This document shows positions 1 through 6,288 of a DNA stretch of 18,311 bases, in pieces. Position numbers and translations under genes: made by a program. Location: contig JACREW010000207.1 of NCBI GenBank assembly GCA_016212685.1, forward strand, positions 1 to 18,311. The letters run 5' to 3'. The notes under the pieces were generated by a model. That model did no database searches and was not told the origin of the DNA. It saw only the letters and a program-made list of their open reading frames with translations. Within the stretch, counting starts at the first letter, position 1, and each line of letters begins with the position of its first letter. Source of the DNA: Nitrospirota bacterium (GTDB taxonomy: Bacteria > Nitrospirota > Thermodesulfovibrionia > Thermodesulfovibrionales > Dissulfurispiraceae).

Positions 1-2
1 AC

Positions 3-593
3 AGGCAGAGATACCAGACGGTCTATGCCGAACATCAGGGCTCGATAGCCGCTCCAACTGCTGGGCTGCATTTTACGGAAGAACTTTTAGGTAAAATAAG
101 AGATAAGGGCGTCTTTGTCGAAACCCTGACGCTTCATGTAGGTATAGGCACATTTAAATCGGTTAAAGCCGAGTTTTTAAGCGGGCATCGAATGGACCGG
201 GAATATTTTGAAATAAAAACGTCTCTCGAAAGCAGGATATCTAAAGTTAAGGAGGCAGGCAGAAGGCTTTTGGCGGTAGGCACAACAACTACGAGGGCGA
301 TAGAAACAGTGGTTAGTGGTCAGTGGTCAGCGGTCAGTAGTAAGAGGAACGGCTCGAACAGTTTAAACGGTTTGAACGGCATTCTTCAGGGATATACGGA
401 CATATTCATCCATCCCGGATATATGTTTAAGGCGGTCGACGGCCTTATAACCAATTTCCATCTGCCTCGCTCCACGCCGCTGATGCTTACGTCCGCGCTG
501 TGCAGTTTTAAAAAATTGAATAAGGCTTACGAGGAGGCCATCGCTATGGGTTATAGATTTTTTTCCTATGGGGATGCTATGCTCATTTTATGA
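3..593 (+). CDS. queA: S-adenosylmethionine:tRNA ribosyltransferase-isomerase QueA (5' truncated by window edge)
   Basis: QueA transfers and isomerises the ribosyl moiety of AdoMet onto 7-aminomethyl-7-deazaguanine in tRNA, giving epoxyqueuosine (cytoplasmic, queuosine pathway). The frame is open from the left edge and reads RYQTVYAEHQGSIAAPTAGLHF, then LHVGIGTFKSV, VGTTTTRAIE, TDIFIHPGYMFKAVDGLITN, FHLPRSTPLML and the C-terminal YRFFSYGDAMLI. All are classic QueA signatures. Only the C-terminal half is present. Between AIETV and ILQGYTDIF there is an extra stretch of about 22 residues (nt 309-382) encoded by short tandem repeats, where family members normally have a short variable loop before the conserved TDIF motif. 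The reading frame survives the insertion. The gene overlaps the following SPOR gene by 4 nt (ATGA), implying translational coupling. Identification is very secure. Whether the repeat-derived loop affects activity cannot be told from sequence. Confidence 0.95.
   Translation, partial: RQRYQTVYAEHQGSIAAPTAGLHFTEELLGKIRDKGVFVETLTLHVGIGTFKSVKAEFLSGHRMDREYFEIKTSLESRISKVKEAGRRLLAVGTTTTRAIETVVSGQWSAVSSKRNGSNSLNGLNGILQGYTDIFIHPGYMFKAVDGLITNFHLPRSTPLMLTSALCSFKKLNKAYEEAIAMGYRFFSYGDAMLIL
309..382 (+). repeat. In-frame degenerate tandem repeats inside queA (5x7-mer, then 4x9-mer)
   Basis: Positions 309-343 parse exactly as five 7-mers: GTGGTTA, GTGGTCA, GTGGTCA, GCGGTCA, GTAGTAA. Positions 347-382 parse as four 9-mers: GAACGGCTC, GAACAGTTT, AAACGGTTT, GAACGGCAT. 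Together they encode a Ser/Asn/Gly-rich loop in QueA. The two arrays have unrelated units and are adjacent, so this looks like two separate repeat acquisitions at one tolerant position. Confidence 0.85.
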
Positions 594-1369
594 GGCTCAG
601 GGGCCCGGAAAGATCGTCTATTTTGCTCCTCGGACGAAACACGGTGGTGATAGGCGCCGTTGTCATTATCATCGTCGGTTTCGGACTCGGATATTTCTTC
701 GGCTATAAAGGCGGAGATTTTCTCCAATCGGGAAAAGAGGACGATAGAACTGCCAATGAAAAGGCGGCCGCGATTTCAGATGAAAAAAAGGCGCTGGATG
801 CAGCGCCTGCTGATAAACCTGTAATACCGCCTCCTATCATGCCTCCTGAAATCCCTCAGGAAAATAAAGCGCAGAAGCCTTTATTAACGGATGCCGATAA
901 AAGCAAGGAAGCTCCAAAGGACCTTCCTACCGCAAAGGAGCGGAAAGCGGATAAGCCTCCTGTGTTTCCTCCGGAGCCGCCTAAAGAAAAAGAACCGGCG
1001 CAGACCGAACAGGCAAGCGGCGAACAGACCGCCGATAAGCCGCAGCCTGCAGAAGCGGACGCTAAAGCTAAAAGCGGCAAGTCGGTTAAAAAGACAATAA
1101 AAAACAAAGGTTCGCAGAAGATATCAAAACCCTCTCCCGGAAAGCTTTATACCGTTCAATTCGGCGCGTTCCCGAGCAGGGAGGGGGCGGAGCAGTTGCA
1201 GGCCGCCTTAAAGTCAAAGGGCATTAAGGCATATATTGTCGAAAAGAGCGAAGGCGACCCTTACTTCAGGGTGAGGGCCGGAGCGTTTAAAAGCAAAAAA
1301 GAGGCTGGTTCGGCGGCGGTGTCTATGCAAAAAAAGACCAGCATACAGAATTTTGTAGCGACTAAATAA
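590..1369 (+). CDS. SPOR-domain membrane protein (FtsN/DedD-like)
   Basis: This is a single-pass inner-membrane protein with a periplasmic SPOR domain, which in characterised relatives binds denuded septal peptidoglycan. The predicted 259 aa show a short basic cytoplasmic N-terminus and one transmembrane helix at about residues 17-40 (VVIGAVVIIIVGFGLGYFFG). A long Lys/Pro/Glu/Ala-rich, low-complexity periplasmic linker covers about 45-180. The C-terminal SPOR repeat pair occupies about 184-259 (LYTVQFGAFPSREGAEQL, then YFRVRAGAFKSKKEA). This order matches FtsN/DedD/RlpA-type cell-division proteins. The start ATG overlaps the queA stop (ATGA), so translation is probably coupled. The linker is compositionally biased, and no other domain is recognised in it. 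SPOR proteins are too diverse to assign a specific gene name; a role in division or septal wall remodelling is inferred from the domain. Confidence 0.88.
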   Translation: MRLRGPERSSILLLGRNTVVIGAVVIIIVGFGLGYFFGYKGGDFLQSGKEDDRTANEKAAAISDEKKALDAAPADKPVIPPPIMPPEIPQENKAQKPLLTDADKSKEAPKDLPTAKERKADKPPVFPPEPPKEKEPAQTEQASGEQTADKPQPAEADAKAKSGKSVKKTIKNKGSQKISKPSPGKLYTVQFGAFPSREGAEQLQAALKSKGIKAYIVEKSEGDPYFRVRAGAFKSKKEAGSAAVSMQKKTSIQNFVATK

Positions 1370-1435
1370 CGTTTATTGCGTTTATAGCGTGTAGCGTTAT
1401 GGCGTAAAAAACTAACTTGATAAATTCTATAATTT

Positions 1436-1588
1436 GAGGCTCTTGCAAAAGTCTCAAAAATTCCCTCTCCCCTTGTGGGAGAGGGTTAGGGTGAGGGGGA
1501 AAAATAAGAATTATCAATGAGTTTTGTCTCACCCTCCCCTTAATCCCCTCCCATCAAGGGAGGGGAAGCATACTTTTGCAAGAGGCTC
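1436..1588. repeat. 153-bp MITE-like inverted-repeat element upstream of phoH
   Basis: The ends form terminal inverted repeats: GAGGCTCTTGCAAAAGT (1436-1452) and ACTTTTGCAAGAGGCTC (1572-1588), matching at 16 of 17 positions. Each half also contains a copy of a G/C-rich palindromic unit, on opposite strands: CCCTCTCCCC-TTG-GGGAGAGGG followed by GGGTGAG on the left, and its inverted relative CTCACCCTCCCC...CCCTCCC-ATCA-GGGAGGGG on the right. The two halves are therefore inverted copies of one dispersed palindrome. There is no transposase inside. A GCGT-heptad stretch (about 1373-1405: TAGCGTG, TAGCGTT, ATGGCGT) lies to its left. The rest of the gap 1370-1634 holds no recognisable gene. Confidence 0.8.
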
Positions 1589-1624
1589 ATTTTATAACGC
1601 GATAAACGCTATAACGAAAAATTT

Positions 1625-1629
1625 GGAGG
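1625..1629 (+). promoter_or_regulatory. Shine-Dalgarno GGAGG deciding the phoH start
   Basis: A perfect GGAGG lies 5 nt upstream of an in-frame ACG (1635). No in-frame ATG or GTG lies near the conserved PhoH N-terminus. The only near-cognate alternatives are TTG 1623, which overlaps the Shine-Dalgarno, and TTG 1524, which lies inside the repeat element. The spacing therefore argues for ACG 1635 as the initiator. Confidence 0.5.
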
Positions 1630-1634
1630 TTTTT

Positions 1635-2606
1635 ACGAAGATAATAGAGATAGAGCTTGATGAGGAAAAGGAGTATCCGTTTCTTCACGGCGGGATCGAT
1701 AAGACCTTCAAAATCATAGAAAACTCTTTCGGCGTTGCCATTACCGTAAGGGGAAACAGGTTGTTGATTCAAGGCGAAGACGGTTTCGCAGAAAGAGCCG
1801 AGAAATTAATTCAGGAGATACGCGAGGTTAACCGTAACGGATACATACTCAAGCCGGAAGATATAGGTTACGCGGTTAAGGCCCTTTCCGAAGGGAAAGA
1901 AATCTCCGTAAAAGGCCTTTTTCACGGGAGCATCCCGGTCTCATCGAAAAAGAGGTTTATAATCCCCAAAACCGAAAACCAGAAGCATTATATAGACGCG
2001 ATAAACGCTTACGACATAGTCTTCGGCATCGGACCGGCCGGAACAGGGAAAACATATTTAGCAATGGCAATGGCCATAAACTCATTCCTTACCAAACAGG
2101 TTTCGAGGATCGTGCTTGTGAGGCCCGCTGTAGAGGCCGGAGAAAAGCTCGGTTTTTTGCCCGGCGACATAGCGGAGAAGGTGAGCCCTTATCTCAGGCC
2201 GTTGTACGACGCCCTCTTCGATATGATGGATGTAGACAAGTCATCGAAATTGATAGAACGCGGCATAATAGAGATAGCGCCTCTTGCGTTTATGAGGGGC
2301 AGGACGCTCAATGATTCATTTATAATCCTTGACGAGGCGCAAAATACGACATCCGAGCAGATGAAGATGTATCTGACAAGGCTCGGTTTCGGCTCAAAGA
2401 CGGTGATAACAGGCGACATTACGCAGATAGACCTGCCGTCCGGCAAGACGTCCGGGCTTGTCGAGGCCATGCGGATACTCAAGGACGTGGAGGATATAAA
2501 AACAGTATACTTTTCGGAACGGGATGTGGTAAGACATAGGCTCGTTCAGGAAGTCGTAAAGGCATATGAGAGATATGAAAAACGGGACACAGAAGAGCGG
2601 CATTGA
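1635..2606 (+). CDS. phoH: PhoH-family P-loop ATPase
   Basis: This is a cytoplasmic PhoH/PhoL-type NTPase, a family linked to RNA metabolism and usually co-located with ybeY. Motifs include Walker A GPAGTGKT, the conserved LVRPAVEAGEKLGFLPGD and SPYLRPLYDAL blocks, the DEAQN Walker B, and ITGDITQIDLP. Starting at the ACG 5 nt after GGAGG gives about 323 residues beginning (M)KIIEIELDEEKEYPF. This fits the usual family length of about 320 and its typical N-terminus. Longer readings from TTG 1623 or TTG 1524 would add residues encoded by the upstream repeat element and look wrong. The 3' end overlaps the next gene by 41 nt. The neighbours phoH-pgpH-ybeY-dgkA form a widely conserved order. The product call is very secure; the start is the uncertain part. 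Confidence 0.93.
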   Translation, partial: TKIIEIELDEEKEYPFLHGGIDKTFKIIENSFGVAITVRGNRLLIQGEDGFAERAEKLIQEIREVNRNGYILKPEDIGYAVKALSEGKEISVKGLFHGSIPVSSKKRFIIPKTENQKHYIDAINAYDIVFGIGPAGTGKTYLAMAMAINSFLTKQVSRIVLVRPAVEAGEKLGFLPGDIAEKVSPYLRPLYDALFDMMDVDKSSKLIERGIIEIAPLAFMRGRTLNDSFIILDEAQNTTSEQMKMYLTRLGFGSKTVITGDITQIDLPSGKTSGLVEAMRILKDVEDIKTVYFSERDVVRHRLVQEVVKAYERYEKRDTEERH

Positions 2607-4215
2607 AAATATTCAAAAGGTTTTCAGCGCCAAATATCTTTTAAACCTGATCAGGGAATACAATGAAGGGCATAAAAACGACATCCGCAAGATAGCCGTA
2701 CTGGTAGCCCTCGGCCTTGTATCCGCCCTCATACTTCAGGAAAGGGCGGGCGCGGGGTATTTTATCGTCAGTTTTCTTGTCGCGGCGATAATTTTACTCC
2801 TCTTCTACAAAGACATAAGAAGATATAAACCCGGCTATCTCGGGGATTATAAAATGCTCCTTCTTCTGGGCATACTTGTCACAGGGACCCTTCTGACAGG
2901 AAGGTTTTTCGCATACATCCTTTCCGGCCTTAACAGGGGACTCGATTTTCCTGACGGAATTTCGTTCATATTCGGAATCCCCATACCCATGGGCGCCATG
3001 CTCGTAGCTCTCATATTCGATTTTCATACGGCGATAATATTTTCCTTTGCTATAAGCCTGCTGACCGGCATATGGCTTAACAATCCGTTTTATCCGGTGT
3101 ATGCATTTATCGGAAGCCTTACGGCGGCATTCGGCGTTATGAGGTGCAGGAAGAGATCCGCCCTCTTGAAAGGTGGATTATATGTCAGCGCGGTTAATGT
3201 GGTTACTTCAGGCATAATCCTCCTGCTTGCCGGAGCGCTTTTTTCCGATGCAGCCCCCGCCTCTTTTTTGTTCGCGGCGGTATCAGGCTTAATGGTCGCG
3301 GCGATAGTTTCCCTCGTGCTGCCCGTTATCGAGTATACGTTCGGGATAACGACCGATATAAGTCTCGTCGAGCTGCTGGATCTCGATCAGCCTTTGATGC
3401 GCAATCTCATGATAACCGCGCCCGGCACCTATCACCACAGCGTTATCGTAGGCAACTTAGCAGAGGCGGCTGCGGAGGCGGTGGGGGCCAACCCCCTCCT
3501 TGCGCGTGTTACCGCCTATTATCACGACATAGGAAAGATAAAGATGCCCGAGTATTTTGTGGAGAACCAGGCGAGCACCGTGAGCAAACACGAAAAACTT
3601 ACGCCGCACATGAGCAGCATGATACTGACCTCGCATGTCAAAGAGGGCATAGAACTGGCAAAACAGTATAAACTGCCGAGGCTCGTTACGGATATCATAC
3701 AGCAGCATCACGGGACGAGCCTCATAACCTATTTTTACCAGAAGGCGATAGAACAGCAGACCGGCGATATGGTCTTACAGGGAAACTACCGCTATCCCGG
3801 CCCCAGGCCGCAGACAAGGGTCGCGGCCATCGTAATGATGGCGGACGCTGCCGAGGCCGCGTCACGCGCCCTTACCGACCCCACTCCTGCAAGGATTTCA
3901 GCCCTTGTGGACAGGATAATAAATAATATCTTTTTGGACGGACAGATCGATGACTGCGAACTGACGCTGAAAGATATATCCGAGGTGAAAAGAAGGTTTA
4001 CATATATCCTCACCAGCATTTTCCACAGGAGGATAGAATATCCGGAGTTCGACTTGCGTCCAGCGCCAAGCATTGCGCGTCATGAGTCACATTCTTCGGA
4101 CGCCTTACGCACTACGCTTCACGCACAACGCATAAATCCGGACGTATTTTCAGCGCAGGACAATGGAAACAGCGATAAGGAACAGCCAAAGGCGCATAAG
4201 GATAAGCCGGCGTAG
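2566..4215 (+). CDS. 7TM-HD domain phosphodiesterase (PgpH/YqfF-like)
   Basis: This is a membrane-anchored HD-domain hydrolase. Characterised members (Listeria PgpH) degrade cyclic di-AMP to pApA. The 549 aa show a 7TMR-HD membrane region of several hydrophobic helices at about 40-255. The cytosolic HD domain follows at about 290-470, with GTYHHSVIVGN, the defining YYHDIGK, HMSSMILTSHVKEG and QQHHGT metal-ligand motifs. The large N-terminal extracellular HDED domain of Listeria/Bacillus PgpH is missing: only about 40 residues precede the first helix, which explains the shorter length (relatives are about 700 aa). The C-terminal tail after about residue 490 is low complexity and partly encoded by a heptamer repeat. 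It overlaps phoH by 41 nt and ybeY by 53 nt, so it is probably co-transcribed and coupled. ATG 2575 is an alternative start. Substrate specificity is inferred from the family. Confidence 0.9.
   Translation: MRDMKNGTQKSGIENIQKVFSAKYLLNLIREYNEGHKNDIRKIAVLVALGLVSALILQERAGAGYFIVSFLVAAIILLLFYKDIRRYKPGYLGDYKMLLLLGILVTGTLLTGRFFAYILSGLNRGLDFPDGISFIFGIPIPMGAMLVALIFDFHTAIIFSFAISLLTGIWLNNPFYPVYAFIGSLTAAFGVMRCRKRSALLKGGLYVSAVNVVTSGIILLLAGALFSDAAPASFLFAAVSGLMVAAIVSLVLPVIEYTFGITTDISLVELLDLDQPLMRNLMITAPGTYHHSVIVGNLAEAAAEAVGANPLLARVTAYYHDIGKIKMPEYFVENQASTVSKHEKLTPHMSSMILTSHVKEGIELAKQYKLPRLVTDIIQQHHGTSLITYFYQKAIEQQTGDMVLQGNYRYPGPRPQTRVAAIVMMADAAEAASRALTDPTPARISALVDRIINNIFLDGQIDDCELTLKDISEVKRRFTYILTSIFHRRIEYPEFDLRPAPSIARHESHSSDALRTTLHAQRINPDVFSAQDNGNSDKEQPKAHKDKPA
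4100..4134 (+). repeat. 5x7-mer ACGCNNN repeat in the pgpH C-terminus
   Basis: The stretch parses as ACGCCTT, ACGCACT, ACGCTTC, ACGCACA, ACGCATA. It encodes part of the variable tail (SDALRTTLHAQRI) of the 7TM-HD protein, just before the ybeY start. The reverse-complement heptad type (GCGTNNN) appears in the gap after the SPOR gene at about 1373-1405. Confidence 0.7.
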
Positions 4216-4705
4216 GATAGAGAATATCCTCAAACAGGCCGCCTGGCGTCTATCTCATAATTACCCGCGCAGGTTCGGAATGCTCGAGAGATGCGAGGTA
4301 AGCGTGCTCCTGATAAACGACAGGGCGATGAGGGAACTGAACCTGCAATATCGCGGGAAAGATAAAACCACCGATGTCCTTTCATTTCCAATGATAAGTG
4401 GGAAGTGGGAACTGGGAACTGGGAAGTTGAGGAAAAATAAAAAAAGATTAGAGGGGTTTCCTACTTCTCACTTCCTACTTCTTACTTCCCACTTGCCCTT
4501 GGGCGATATCGTCATAAACCTCCATAAAGCGGAAAAACAGGCGAAGAAATATGGAGTAACATTCCATCGGGAAGTCGAGCGTCTTTTGATTCACGGTCTT
4601 CTCCATCTCCTCGGATATGACCACGAGAAGAGCAAATATGAGGCGCGAAAAATGAGGAGGCTCGAAGAAGAACTGATTGGAGTATCTGAGTTCAAGGGTA
4701 AGTAA
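4163..4705 (+). CDS. ybeY: Endoribonuclease YbeY (16S rRNA maturation) with in-frame repeat insert
   Basis: YbeY is a zinc endoribonuclease involved in 16S rRNA 3' processing and ribosome quality control. The signature metal motif HGLLHLLGYDH is present with H144, H148 and H154. RGKDKTTDVLSFP and LGDIVINLHKA are the other conserved blocks. The protein is 180 aa, about 30 longer than usual (near 150). The excess lies exactly between LSFPM (about residue 77) and LGDIV (about 113), normally a loop of a few residues. There, an inverted pair of heptad arrays (nt 4395-4494) is translated in frame. The gene overlaps pgpH by 53 nt and is followed 3 nt later by the DgkA-PAP2 gene, so it sits in the middle of an operon. 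All catalytic residues are intact, so it is probably active if the inserted loop is accommodated. Confidence 0.94.
   Translation: METAIRNSQRRIRISRRRIENILKQAAWRLSHNYPRRFGMLERCEVSVLLINDRAMRELNLQYRGKDKTTDVLSFPMISGKWELGTGKLRKNKKRLEGFPTSHFLLLTSHLPLGDIVINLHKAEKQAKKYGVTFHREVERLLIHGLLHLLGYDHEKSKYEARKMRRLEEELIGVSEFKGK
4395..4494. repeat. Palindrome of heptad arrays inserted in ybeY
   Basis: The left arm reads as 7-mers AAGTGGG, AAGTGGG, AACTGGG, AACTGGG, AAGTTGA. The right arm reads as ACTTCTC, ACTTCCT, ACTTCTT, ACTTCCC, then ACTT. The right arm is an imperfect reverse complement of the left (starting AAGTGGGAAGT on both strands), with an A-rich spacer of roughly 25 nt between them. The whole is translated in frame as a Lys/Leu/Ser/Thr-rich loop of about 33 residues. 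Confidence 0.85.
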
Positions 4706-4708
4706 ACT

Positions 4709-5407
4709 ATGCCGCTAAGAAGATGGATAGACAGCACAAATAACGCAATCGAGGGCATACTTCATGCCGCAAAGACACAGAGGCATCTCAGGTATCATTT
4801 TTATTCCGCAGTTGCGGTTTTAGTTTTAAGCTATATTCTCGGTGTGGAAAGAACGGATTTCCTTATTGTCTCCATCGCCGTAATTCTTGTCCTTCTTGCG
4901 GAAATGGTAAACACGGCCGTCGAATACGTTGTGGATATGGTTTCACCGGAACACAGCGAAAAGGCGAGGGTTGCGAAGGATGTGGCCGCAGGAGCCGTTT
5001 TGATAACCGCATTCGGCGCTGCTGTCTTAGGGTACATTATACTTTTCCCGTATTTCGGCAGGATATTCGATAAGGGCATTGATGTAGCCAAACATTCAAA
5101 GGAAGAGACAACGCTAATCGCCGTAATCCTTACTTTGATACTCGTTGTGGTATTGAAATCGTATTCCGGCAAGGGGCATCCGTTGCGCGGCGGAATGCCG
5201 AGCGGGCACGCCTCTATAGCTTTCTCGGCATGGATTGCGGTTACCTATATTACCGAAAACCTTACAGCCTCTCTCCTTTCCTTTATGCTGGCAGTAGTTA
5301 TTGCCCAGAGCAGGGTCACGGTGAAAGCGCATACGCCTACGGAGGTTATTGCCGGAGCGATTTTAGGCGCCGGTATTACTTTTTTATTGTTCTTTATTTT
5401 CTACTAA
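4709..5407 (+). CDS. Fused undecaprenol/diacylglycerol kinase (DgkA) and PAP2 phosphatase
   Basis: This is an integral membrane protein joining two lipid-carrier enzymes. Residues about 1-120 are a DgkA-type kinase, with conserved AEMVNTAVEYVVDMVSPEH and ARVAKDVAAGAVL; in most bacteria such proteins phosphorylate undecaprenol. Residues about 135-232 are a PAP2 domain with the phosphatase motifs KGHPLRGGMPSGHAS and SRVTVKAHTPTEVIAGAI. The PAP2 part keeps the catalytic His of the PSGH motif and the His of the last motif. Kinase plus phosphatase in one chain suggests control of the undecaprenol/undecaprenyl-phosphate/pyrophosphate pool for cell-wall synthesis. It starts 3 nt after ybeY and ends at a convergent junction with mtgA. 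The fusion occurs in other bacteria, so it is recognised rather than new. Substrates are inferred. Confidence 0.9.
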   Translation: MPLRRWIDSTNNAIEGILHAAKTQRHLRYHFYSAVAVLVLSYILGVERTDFLIVSIAVILVLLAEMVNTAVEYVVDMVSPEHSEKARVAKDVAAGAVLITAFGAAVLGYIILFPYFGRIFDKGIDVAKHSKEETTLIAVILTLILVVVLKSYSGKGHPLRGGMPSGHASIAFSAWIAVTYITENLTASLLSFMLAVVIAQSRVTVKAHTPTEVIAGAILGAGITFLLFFIFY

Positions 5408-5423
5408 TTTATTCTCTAAACAT

Positions 5424-5471
5424 GGGACAGTCCCGAATCTACGGCTTCGCCCGTAATTCTGGGGCAGTCCC
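5424..5471. repeat. Long near-perfect hairpin element at the convergent dgkA/mtgA ends
   Basis: Nested arms pair as follows: GGGAC/GTCCC, then GTCCC/GGGGC (one G-U), GAAT/ATTC and TACGG/CCGTA around a CTTCGC loop. A central A-A mismatch and single bulges interrupt a stem of about 19 bp. It overlaps the last 11 codons and the stop of mtgA and lies 16 nt after the DgkA-PAP2 stop. There is no following T-tract on either strand, so it is more like a dispersed palindromic element than an intrinsic terminator. It could still protect both 3' ends. Confidence 0.7.
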
Positions 5472-6216
5472 CTCTGACTGTTTTTCATTGTCTGTGCTGC
5501 TTTCGGAAATAGCTTCATATTCAGGCATCACGATGCCTCTTCTTACCATTATATCGTAGATTATTCTTGAGCGGGTTTCCACGTATTTCGACGTCCCGAT
5601 AGGGTTGTATTTTCGCGGGTTCGGAAGAACCGATGCGAGCCGAGCCGCCTCTTCAGGGGCTAATGCCGATGCGGGCTTGCCGTAGTAATGGCGCGATGCC
5701 GCCTCTATGCCGAAGATGCCTTCTCCCCATTCCGCTGCATTAAGATATATCTCAAGTATCCTCTTTTTCGAGAGCGTCCTCTCTATCCTCCACGTAAGGA
5801 TCGCCTCTTTTATTTTCCTAATAGGATTTTTTGACGGCGTCAGGTAGAGGTTCTTTGCAAGCTGCTGGCTTATTGTGCTGCCGCCGAATTTGAACTTTTT
5901 CTTTTTGATGTCCTTTTCTATTGCCTTTTGAATCGCCTCGAAATCAAAGCCCTCGTGCCTGTAGAATTTGTCGTCCTCAGCTATAAGCACGGCTCTGATC
6001 AGATACGGCGATATGTTCGCAAGCGAAGTCCATATTTGCGTTATCCTTATTTTTTTGCCTTTCTCCCGCCATTCCGTCTCGCGGTATTCCATAAACGACG
6101 TTTTTTTTAGGATTCTCTTTTTTCAGCCTCGAGATGTCGGGAAAAATGAAATAATAGACGACGGCGAGAAGAAGAGCCGAGACGAGGGTTGTTATTATAA
6201 ACTTGAAAAACTTCAT
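5439..6216 (-). CDS. mtgA: Monofunctional peptidoglycan glycosyltransferase MtgA, interrupted by an apparent 1-nt frameshift
   Basis: MtgA is an inner-membrane GT51 enzyme that polymerises lipid II into glycan strands. The main frame (6092 down to 5439) has the GT51 motifs: IAEDDKFYRHEGFD with the catalytic Glu, KFGGSTISQQLAKNLYL, RKIKEAILTWRIERTLSKK, and RILEIYLNAAEWGEGIFGIEAA. The N-terminal membrane anchor (MKFFKFIITTLVSALLLAVV, from ATG 6216) is in another frame that continues to PDISRLKKENPKK. The two join perfectly if the A8 run (T8 on the plus strand, 6101-6108) is read as A7, giving ENPKKTSFMEYRETEW, the normal family sequence. The gene is thus split by one extra A. Possible causes are sequencing error, slippage, phase variation or a true mutation. 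The last residues (GTAPELRAKP) and the stop lie in a palindromic element. Confidence 0.88.
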
Positions 6217-6250
6217 GGACTAAACCCTATGATATACAATGATATTAAAG

Positions 6251-6279
6251 CAACGCAATAAGCCCTTTTGCGTTATAAT
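6251..6279 (+). promoter_or_regulatory. Possible promoter/operator upstream of the PhnD-like gene
   Basis: A consensus-like TATAAT (6274-6279) sits about 10-20 nt before the start codons. An inverted repeat AACGCAA/TTGCGTT (about 6252-6274) overlaps it. No good -35 box is visible at 16-18 nt. The combination could be a repressor- or activator-dependent promoter, but support is weak. Confidence 0.3.
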
Positions 6280-6288
6280 ACCGAAGCC

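Noticed and set aside
309..382. Tandem repeats considered as a CRISPR array
   Set aside because: The units are 7-9 nt with no spacers and lie in frame inside queA.
856..1107. An 83-codon minus-strand ORF opposite the SPOR-protein linker
   Set aside because: It is a compositional shadow of the Lys/Pro/Ala-rich linker, with no recognisable domain.
1517..1543. ATG 1517 as a possible phoH start
   Set aside because: It is in another frame and stops after eight codons, inside the repeat element.
5230..5559. A plus-strand ORF across the dgkA/mtgA junction
   Set aside because: It reads the PAP2 gene and the palindromic element out of frame and shows no family motifs.
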